Position numbers and translations under genes: made by a program. A stretch of DNA of 64,000 nt from Siphonodentalium dalli. Lineage: Eukaryota > Mollusca > Scaphopoda > Gadilida > Siphonodentaliidae. The notes beneath the pieces were generated by a model, which saw only the letters and a program-made list of their open reading frames with translations, did not search any database and was not told the DNA's origin. Positions within the stretch are counted from its first letter, which is position 1. Each line of letters starts with the position of its first letter. The DNA lies in contig CP136062.1 in NCBI GenBank assembly GCA_032622095.1, forward strand, positions 150,036,875-150,100,874, read 5' to 3'. Positions 55,516-64,000 of the stretch are shown piece after piece.

Positions 55516-57422
55516 TCTATTCAAGATGGCGCCCAATATGGTTGTTAATATCTGAAATTGTTGAATTTCTGCGGTAGGTGCAATAATAAATGCCAAATTC
55601 GTAATAAATTTAAATATTGACAAACAATGTTTAGCCGTAAACCATATTTGTAGAATGTCTTTCCCAAAACGGCCGCCAAAATGGAGAAAACTGAATGAAA
55701 TTTACAATTTGTGCAACATGTAATTGCTAGTCCTATAAGATAGAACAAACACTCGAATTATTTGAGGATATTCATTGCAGAGTATAAGAGAAACGTTTGA
55801 TCAGAGATGTAAGAATTCTCACTAATTAATCTCACGAGAGAGCAATCGAAAGAAGGGTCTCGTTCAACGGTTATATCTGGACCTTTGGGCGCACAGAATC
55901 GAAACAATAACACAGTTCTAAATGTACTTTTTATGTTGAATCGTGTGATTATATGTGTAATCAAACAGTTAAATGCGATTTGATATGGATGTATTGATTC
56001 TGTGATCTTTTCTAGAAGCAGAACTATATGTAGTCAGAGCAGTCTCGTGAATGTGACCGATCAGCATTAATTTTGATATCTACAACATTAACCCTTCCAA
56101 GATGCACTGCTATAGAACAATATAAGATATATGCATATAGTTTTGGGTAAAATCTGAAGATCCTATTGTCCATATCTCAAAATAGTAATCATAGTTGCCT
56201 CTAATCAGGTGACAAAACACGAATATTTCGCTATTATCACAAGAATGCATGGTGGTATATAATGAACACAATTTATCAAAACACAAAGGAGTACAAAACA
56301 TATCTTCCATAAATTCTAAACTTGACCGATATGGTTTACATATAATGTGGCTGAGACTGTGTTTATATCTGGAAATTATATTTAGTTATATTCACCAAAG
56401 CCACATATAAGCGAAAAGTACTACGATTTATGCAACCGCGTCACCGCGTTTGCCCCTTATCCCTAAAGTTACATATAGTAGCTGTACACAAAACCACAAA
56501 TAGCAACATTTAGCGAATGTTCAACGCTGAAATAACAGCTTTAAACGATGATCCCCTGCTATTTAGCACAATTACGTGGGTGGTATTGGTAAGATATTTT
56601 AAAACAAAACGATACTGATAATTAATATTGTGCATTGCGTGGTAGTATATTCCAGTTGTAAAGTGGGGACTGAAATAATTTGAACAAAATGTTCCAATAA
56701 TAAACCGGTTTGGTAGCTGCGTGAAAATTAGTCATAAATAATATGTGAGATGTACCATCTCTTTGATCTCGTGAGATATGGCGCTAATCTATCGAATAGA
56801 TTGGTGTTTCTTGGCAGTGTGATAAGCATTGGGACATATGTGTATGGTATATTATCACGGAGAGAGTAGCAAATTCCATAAATCTAACTAGTCTTTATAC
56901 CACAAGGGTGTGCACTTCAGTGTATGTGTTACACTCAATGCTTAATCACAATGTCCAATGAAACTACCTGCGTGGCGAAACATTACTTTGTGTGTTGCAT
57001 GACCAAAATTATTATATTTTGTCCGGACAGTTGGATGTTGGATAAGCAAAAAAACAAAACTTTAACCATTGGGTTTGACTTGCGTTGAAATGACCAATAC
57101 ATCCTCCAAATGGATGTTTTAATGATCTGTGTACCTTTAAAGATACTAAACAACATGAATGTACATTACTATTACGTATGTCCACTCCTATGTGGTTATC
57201 CAATATGTTGCTTTCGTCGTGGTATATCTTGGAGTTGCGGCCATTTTGACAGCCATTTTATGGCCGTGATTGTATTATTTTCTGTCCGTGTCACTCAATT
57301 CGCTCCGGTGCTCCAATTTCACACAAACTTGTATAACTACGTAATCCCAATGCCATAACATATCGTATACTTACCTTCATAATTTACGTCAGACCCCACC
57401 CCTATTCAGGGCGCTGTAGAAC
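55516..57422. other. No recognised gene
   Basis: Frames at 55545-55748, 55758-55964, 56110-56310 and 57012-57203 (-) and 57110-57358 (+) have no known motif. GGCCGCCAAAATGG (55667) and GGCCATTTTGACAGCC (57239) echo the GCCATnTTGG words of 4.2-5.4 kb. Confidence 0.35.
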
Positions 57423-57515
57423 ATTTTCCCCAAAGCGGATTTTAGCGGATTTTGGATATGTTGTACACGAAGATCTCCTCTTTCCAACGATACCAAATGT
57501 AGCTTGTTAAGATTT
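57423..57515 (-). repeat. Right member of the inverted repeat at 55427
   Basis: CCCCAAAGCGGATTTTAGCG GATTTTGGATATGTTG and TAGCTTGTTAAGATTTTTTT complement 55427-55515. Confidence 0.7.
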
Positions 57516-57794
57516 TTTTCCTGATAGACCTTATATTTTCAGCCCGACAGCCAGACTAATTTGATATAAACAGTATTTATTCCATATAATTCAAAAAATG
57601 TATAGTACAAAATACGATGTATGAATATTGGTTGTATGGAGGGGATACGACATCAAGCATAAAGCTTATGGGGTCGTTTCCGATTACGTGCGAATAAGCC
57701 CACACTGTGAGAAAGCTTACATAATAATGGGTATAATGTATGGTGTTCGTGATAATTTTAGAAGATCGTTGTTGGTATATCATAAATGTATACA
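57516..57794. other. No recognised gene
   Basis: Frames 57577-57816 (-) and 57628-57945 (+) run into the adjacent transposon and are unrecognised. Confidence 0.35.
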
Positions 57795-57800
57795 TATATG

Positions 57801-58227
57801 TGACCCGCCATATCAAATCCAGTCGGAAGTCGGGATTTTTTTACCCTGTGCCAATGCATTCTCTTATATATGCGAGTCGACCATAGGTCGCCTCGCATAT
57901 ATAAGAGAATGCATTGGCTTAACAATTTTTTATCATGTTTTTTAAATAAATGTTTCTTACAATATTTAGGACATAAAATAAAAAAAACATCCATTACCCT
58001 GCAGGGAGCCCCACACATATATTGAAGCACATAGAAGAGTGTCGTCTGCTCATGTTTGTCTGGGGCTCTGTATGGGTGAAATTATAAAATTGTTAAAGAA
58101 TACAAGAACAAATTATTAAAATTGTAAAAAATTGCTAGGCCTATGGTCGACTCGCATATATAAGAGAATGCATTGGCACAGGGTAAAAAAAATCCCGACT
58201 TCCGACTGAATTTGATATGGCGGGTCA
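57801..58227. mobile_element. TIR element carrying palindrome modules, copy 2
   Basis: Termini TGACCCGCCATATCAAATCC and its complement (58208-58227) are flanked by an exact 6-bp duplication TATATG (57795-57800, 58228-58233). A full palindrome lies at 57850-57918. The second module is only half present (58141-58177), apparently by loss of its left arm. The spacer with CAGGGAGCCCCACACATA ... GACAAACATGAGCAGACG lies in the opposite orientation to copy 1. Confidence 0.9.
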
Positions 58228-59060
58228 TATATGTTGCTCAGCTACTCACAGTGTGGGCTGGATCGATAGATATATCAAAATGAGATTTTTTTCATATGAA
58301 GTAATAGAAAGAAATTGATTGAAAATAGATTTAGTATAGCGGGAAAGAAGTATATGTTGGTATAGAAAAGAGTGTGAGGTGACATATCACACGTGTGGAT
58401 CAGTCTGATATGCAGTATAGGGAGGAGAGGTGGGGCGTGTAAACGATAAGCTATTGCTTTTAATTATACACTAATTTTGTGTTTTGACCTATAGCACTTT
58501 TGCATCCGAGCCAACACCACTTTCATTTGGATTTCTATTTCTATTTCTCACGCGATTGTTGACGATATGAGTCGCATTATGTACATGTTAGATGATAGAT
58601 GATATGCATATGTGTGGTTGGAATTTCCTTGAATTGGGAAATTTGTGTCTGTTTCAAATACATGGGGTGGAGTTAGAAATTTCCAAGTTGGACGCTCGAT
58701 ACCCGACGGAGACAAACCAGCTGCGTCCCTGCTTAAAGTATTTATGGTGTATAGCGACTCACAGCTTCCGTTTGGACTTGGCACTATACCAACCCTTTCA
58801 GTCGTCACAGGAAGTAAAGTTGGGCTTCAATTATTGTATTATATGGCGATAATTGTATTTTTGACGGAACTTTAGTTGGCTTCGTGGGATAATCTTGACA
58901 TTTAACATTATTAGAGCGCTGTATTTCTGTATTCAGCTGTCATCTGGCGGAATTCTTACGTCGCAATCCAACTATTCATAAAACATTTCCTAATTAGGGA
59001 TCGATTGTATGGTCGCAGTGCGTCACGCGACAGACATTAGACCAAGGGACGTATAGTAGG
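58228..59060. other. No recognised gene
   Basis: Three overlapping frames around 58548-58875 on both strands are unrecognised. A GGAGTTAGAAATTTCCAAGT word at 58670 is a stray TCCAACT-type piece. Confidence 0.3.
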
Positions 59061-59300
59061 ACTCTCAGTTTCTGGTGTCCAACTGATGGCCATTTCAATC
59101 CAAACAATTTTTCAAAAGTATATAGGAAAATATGCAAATGTTGGTATAAAATCAACAAATTCGCCAGTAATAAATTGTTGGAAAATCAAACTACGAGAAC
59201 AATTTCAACATATTTTTTGGTGTGCAATTTCCAACTAATGCTGTGTTAGGTATGTAATTTCCAACTGTTTTGACCGAAGTCGGGGGGGGGGGGGGTTGAA
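59061..59300. repeat. TCCAACT family, copy 3, with G14 run
   Basis: GTGTCCAACTGATGGCCATT TCAATCCAAAC, then GAGAACAATTTCAACATATT, CCAACTAATGCTGTGTTAGG and TTTCCAACTGTTTTGACC, a 14-G run (59282-59295), and GAAACAC. Same order as copy 1. Confidence 0.7.
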
Positions 59301-60639
59301 ACACATATTCGAAATATTCTAAAAAGAATTAGAACGAAATTGTTCAAATAGTTCAATTATCCATTCAAAGTTTAGCTTATATATGGTTTTTTTTTTACTC
59401 TTAACTGACTTCCAGATTCACAATAGATAGCCCTCAGCTGAGAAACTTCAAACCACAGGGCCCGGGAGTGTTCAGTTTGAATATGTCAACAGTTGGACAG
59501 CTTGAAGACCCCCATCGGATTTCCAAAAGTGTTGTTCCGCTTACACGCGCATTGTTGTGAAAATCAACAAAAACATCAACCAGCGTAATTGAAAACGGTC
59601 TCAATTATTTAAAGACATAATTTATTATGGACTTGTTCGGGTGCGTGAAATTGATAAGTTAATACTCAAGTGCTATGCCAACATGGGGAATGTAGCATTC
59701 TACTAACATCGCCGAAAAATTTCAAAGAAATCTATCATACCACTCCATAGAAAACATTATCTGAACTACGCTCAACTGTAAATATTTACATCTCGATTCG
59801 GGACGCAACTATCGGCGATAATCGAACACAATTGATTTCGCCATCGAAAGTCATTGCATTTAATTAATATATCAGAATGACGGTGTGTAACTGTGTATCG
59901 TCAATTTGGATTAATATTCATAACAAATAACAACTTTGAGCAGGATTATTCTCAATTTCCATTTGATCATCCTGCCAGAGTGTTTCACGTCACTTTAACA
60001 CTTTTGGACTCTTTATCATTGGATCATTGGAATTTTATCTTTCCTGACAAAATTCAAAACGTATTAAACGTACGTCCTGTTTTTAAGGTTGATATGGGAC
60101 TACGACATTAATTGGGCTCGTGGGTAGGGTCTATATATACTTATATATATGGTATAGAAAACGTACCAATGACAGTTTTATACATGGCGTTAAATCAGGA
60201 TTGTGCATTCTATGTATCAGACATTAATTCCCATTATACATATATTATTGGTGATCATTCTCCCGGTGTTGTGTTTTATCACCAAGTACGTCATTCGCAA
60301 ATGTGTGATTAACCGTACAGTAATGTGTCACCTTTGTCCTCCAATCCGTACACCTATAGCAGACCAACGTCTTCAAACAATGGTTCATATCTTCGTCATT
60401 TTGCACGGTTTATACAATGGACATGTGAATGTTTTATTTTTCCATCCTCGTTCATTATACATGATCAAATTTGTTATGAAAAAAAATATGCAATAATCGT
60501 AATTTGAAGCGATCGAAATGATTGTTCGCGTCATTTTTCTTCAAATGAGAATATTTTATTCCGCAAACCTTACATCGCTTTATCGAAGTCAACGTGTATG
60601 GGCGGCCATTCGGTCGGAAATTACATGAAATAAAAGTTA
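59301..60639. other. No recognised gene
   Basis: Frames 59893-60111, 60112-60312, 60203-60496 (+) and 60455-60781 (-) have no known motif. The 60203-60496 frame is hydrophobic and overlaps others. Confidence 0.3.
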
Positions 60640-61165
60640 ATGGTGGTTTGTTAAAACAATATATAGTCTCTATTTTCAAACCAATATTCTCTATTTTCAA
60701 ACCAATAGTCGTTCTTGGATTCAATAAGAGACAGTTCCGTTTTAATAGATATAGATTCATAATCAATGTTGACCGAGGCAAAATTAATGTCCTAGTTTAA
60801 TTTAATAGTATTCATTGTTCAACTAATATCTAATAACACACAATTAGTAAGATTCGCGCATATTCAATAAACGTACATTCCGTTTCAATAGCCATATTTT
60901 CTTAATCAATAAAGATATTTCAAACCAATTGACGATTTCCCACGAACAATGATTATCGTTATAAAACTAATAGACCTTATAGTCATTCTTATATTTAATA
61001 GATATAAATTATCACCAATGATTATATAATCAATATCTAATAGCGTAATCAACTATTTCCGGTGAAACCAATGACTAAAAATGCAGAATTAATGGACGAT
61101 TCTACAGAATTAATAGCTTCGGTTTACAAACCAATGAACAATTCTTGAATTATTAGTTAATTCTT
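60640..61165. repeat. Highly degenerate AACCAATAG-type repeat
   Basis: Words such as TTCAAACCAATATTCTCTAT, TTCAAACCAATAGTCGTTCT, TTCAAACCAATTGACG, TAAAACTAATAGACC and TTTACAAACCAATGAACAAT recur irregularly over ~500 bp. The period is unclear (about 30 bp?). Low certainty. Confidence 0.4.
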
Positions 61166-62209
61166 GAATTAACGCTAGGGGCGCTGGCCACCAATTTTTC
61201 TGGAGTCACCTAACCGCAAAATCCGTGAAGTCAACATGGGATATCCCCGCGAGCAAAAAAAAATGCATGTTCTCGAACATTTTCGCGTCAGAAAGTGACC
61301 CTGAACATGAAAACTGCGATGATATACGGACTGTGGCCTATATCCTGTACCTGTAGCAGATACCGAAGATGCATTTGAGAGCTTGTTTTTAAATATTGAC
61401 ACAAAATGCCGACGAAGATCTGAAGATAGTCGTGAGGCCAGCGAGAAGAAATTCAGTGCCAGCAATCATTGTATCGATCAAATTATACAACCAGACAACT
61501 ATCAACTTATCAATGTCATTCATTGTTGACGACGATTGTCATAATAACTGATTGTTATTCAACTTATTCTACAAATGAAGAATCTATATATAATTCTAAA
61601 AAAAATATTCTAAGAAAACCTAAGGAAAATTAAGCAACCGAATTTGAGGACTGTATGATGTTGATGTATCACTGTCAGTATCTATAACTCATTCACTGTC
61701 AGTATTATTGTGATTGTCACTGTTCCTAGTGTTGCAGGGATTGTCTGTCAAAATCCGGTGGAGAACTTAGGATGTGTGTGACAAGTACTAACAACAACAA
61801 CAGTATGAATATGATTATGTCAACAACAACAACAACAACAACAACATCTCTAACACCGTAAGATAATCGTTCGATCCACTGCGTACGATTTCTTTTTAAA
61901 AACAACCATTGAGTGTAACCGCCTTGAACAGTCAGATGTTGATTCAGGCGATCGGTAACACTGAATGTCTGAAGGATTTATTAAATATGGATTCTATTTT
62001 CTAGACGTTTCATACGAGTGTCGTGGGATAGGATTCTGAACATTGCTGGAGTATTGATCGAGTACATCACCTGACAGTGCTCAATCCCAGAACTCAATCA
62101 TAAGCCAACTAGAACAGAGGTCATGTCAACTTACAGGTTGCATTATACATGTATATACTGTGACCACATAAATGATATACAACTACAGTGACTTCTTCAT
62201 TATTTCAGT
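61166..62209. other. No recognised gene; acidic open frame and (AAC)n
   Basis: From about 61325 to 61526 a plus-strand frame reads YPVPVADTEDAFESLFLN, then CRRRSEDSREASEKKFSAS, to a stop. A charged stretch (SESDPEHENCDD) precedes it in another frame. It looks protein-like but I cannot name a family. An (AAC)n microsatellite lies at 61788-61850. Confidence 0.3.
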
Positions 62210-62480
62210 ATTTGATACCATAACCATGGTCGTTCCATACCATATTTTTTGGTTGTTACATACCGGATTGTTTGGTTACTTTTTTTTTTATTTCGTACTT
62301 TGTAGAAAATCATTTATTTGTTTCCATATGATGTGACATACATATAGTAACATGGTACACAATGACCAATTGATTTCCTACATGGTACGAAACGACCAAA
62401 CAATAATGTACGAAACTACCAAAAATATGGTACGAAACTACCAAAAATGTTGTACGAAATGACTTAAGACGATACAAAAC
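62210..62480. repeat. Foldback with GGTACGAAA / TACCATA words
   Basis: The left side has CGTTCCATACCATATTTTTT GGTTGTTACATACC; the right side has ATGGTACGAAACGACC, AAATATGGTACGAAACTACC and AAATGTTGTACGAAATGAC, partly complementary and internally repeated. Similar words recur at 63180-63275 (TTTCATACCA, TTTCGCACC, TTCGTACCATT). Confidence 0.45.
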
Positions 62481-63310
62481 GTCCTGTACCCATGTATATC
62501 TCCTCGGCAAGGGTAGCAACCAGACAGTGACCCTGTAGACTAGCAGCGCCAACATCGTTGGTTTGACATTAGGCCCTATATCACCCGAGGTAACCTCATA
62601 TCACAAAGCCTGACTTCGAAGCCTGATATGAGGTTAATGAGGGCTGAAATCAGGCCTATAATATCAAACCAACCAAGTAATACCCCATCTATTAATTACG
62701 GTAGTTCGCCTCTTAGTAACAGTGTAATGTTGACAACTCTTTCAAATGAGTGGCATCACAAAAAATTGGTATCTATGCCTTATCTAACAGTGAAATAGAA
62801 TTACACCATGTCATAAATCCATATCGTGTATTACTCGGATCCGTGATGTCATAAAATCATATTATTCTAATTAGTGATGTCGTAAAATGATATTACTCGA
62901 TTTAAGGCAAATTGAAGTGATATTCACCTAAGTACAAATGGAGTTTGATAACAAGCCATACCGTGCAAAAATGTCATATCTAATTAATAATTTTCGAAAA
63001 AAATTTGGACCGATATACATGTACCCTGTAGCCATCTGTAGGAAACTTCCTTCCAAGTGGGTGCTGTCGGAACATACATGAATCAAGGTGGACCCCCTCC
63101 CCAATGGGAGACTCTCTATCCATGCCCATTGGAAATAAATTACAATATGCAATGGAATGAATAGCCAATAGGTTGCTGGCATTTCATACCATGGAAGTTT
63201 GACATAGAGATGTTTCGCACCAGGGTTCTGGATATTTCATACCAGTTTCTGTATCATTTCGACAATTCGTACCATTGAGTATACCGGTATTATTTAAAAA
63301 AAAAATAACA
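62481..63310. other. No recognised gene
   Basis: 62570-62670 has AGGTAACCTCATATCA and GATATGAGGTTAATGAGG, a small inverted repeat. Minus-strand frames 62928-63182 and 62980-63168 are unrecognised. Confidence 0.3.
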
Positions 63311-63766
63311 TTAAAGGTACTCAGTCCGATTCGATGGTTCCCATGTCATCAGATTTCAACAACAACAACATTTTTTGAAATGCCACTTCGTTTACCAGAA
63401 TCGATTAATGGCCCAAAAATAATGCTAACCAGTCAGATATAGTACATGTATACAATTGCCCAAAACCTGTTATTTATCAACATTTTGTTCAACGAAATTT
63501 TGGAGGTTTGTCAAATATCTGACACAAAAAGGCCACTTGCTATTAGAGTTATCCATCTTCGTCCGCAATTTGGTCCGAGACCGTCTTCTCGTTTACTTAC
63601 TGGGCCACAAAAAATTTCGATGGTGAAAAATAATAGATTTTAAAAATCGATATCTGATCACTCTCAGCTTTGATGGGTGGGTTCCTCAACTCAAATCAAA
63701 TATGTTTTACCCCGAAGCCAAGGAAATAGTAATATTCAAGCGTTAATTCGGATTATGCATCTTTAA
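63311..63766. mobile_element. TTAA MITE family A, full-length copy
   Basis: TTAA at 63311-63314 and 63763-63766, termini AGGTACTCAGTCCGATTCGA and GATTATGCATCTTTAA (the right end is more diverged). Interior as in 1-426. The frame 63446-63643 (+) is repeat translation. Confidence 0.9.
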
Positions 63767-64000
63767 CTTTGTCGCGACAATTTCAATTTGTTCATTTTGT
63801 TTCGCAAAAAAAGAAAGAAATATGTTAACATGTAAATGTCGGGTTGTCATCATCACGAACGTTAAATCATGAACATGTTCGCTTTCATTAAGTTAACACA
63901 ATTAAAATAATTTTTCAGATACGAATGACCAATAATCATTTTTGGGAATCGACGAAACATACCAATATATGTCGGGAAATGAAGCAAAATCCGAGCGACG
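63767..64000. other. No recognised gene
   Basis: AT-rich flank with no feature that I can support. Confidence 0.35.

Overview
This window looks like nuclear DNA from an invertebrate animal, most likely a mollusc or a near relative. I see no bacterial gene layout. The sequence is AT-rich, holds only isolated exons ending at consensus splice sites, and is packed with degenerate non-autonomous transposons, satellites and inverted repeats. The LINE 3' ends in a TCAATCAATC-type tail and the many GACAGACA/TACATACA-tailed repeats are familiar from mollusc genomes. I cannot name the species.

Genes: only two host coding pieces are convincing. At 9070-9287 (minus) there is one exon of a DXD-type sugar transferase (Gly_transf_sug family). 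At 19241-19559 (plus) there is the first coding exon of a rhodopsin-class, probably peptide-activated, GPCR (N-terminus, TM1, TM2, ECL1), ending at a GTAAGT donor. Neither gene's other exons can be recognised here, so the window is mostly intron or intergenic DNA.

Layout. 1-9 kb: a cut TTAA-flanked MITE, a short palindrome, a cluster of GCCATCTTGG motifs (4.2-5.4 kb), and a long near-perfect hairpin at 5.9-6.1 kb. 10-11.3 kb: an ORF1-only 'half-LINE' pseudogene. 13.5-17 kb: GACAGA-tailed elements with internal tandem cores, including two 678-bp near-identical copies. 22-26 kb: a 191-bp tandem duplication, a hAT-like element with an exact 8-bp target duplication, and two more GACAGA-tailed elements, one carrying an array of TCAAGGTCA nuclear-receptor-type half-sites. 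28-33 kb: palindrome-bearing elements, a second half-LINE interrupted by a 1-kb TIR element, a LINE ORF2 tail and a piggyBac-like MITE. 33.3-35.3 kb: a ~50-bp satellite. 36-42 kb: another piggyBac-like MITE, a truncated GACAGA element, three TTAA-MITE copies (one inside a reverse-transcriptase fragment) and a locally duplicated segment. 44.2-50.3 kb: a ~6-kb inverted repeat whose core is a mirrored 21-bp satellite and whose right arm holds a Harbinger-like insertion. 52-64 kb: a 29-bp minisatellite, a TTGGAAA/TCCAACT repeat family with long G runs, another palindrome element, and a full-length TTAA MITE.

The novel content is in the mobile DNA. It includes a ~69-bp palindrome module carried by two unrelated TIR elements, an ORF1-only LINE present twice, a set of elements sharing head and tail but with unrelated tandem cores, and the large mirrored-satellite palindrome. 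Alignments were made by eye; identities are approximate.
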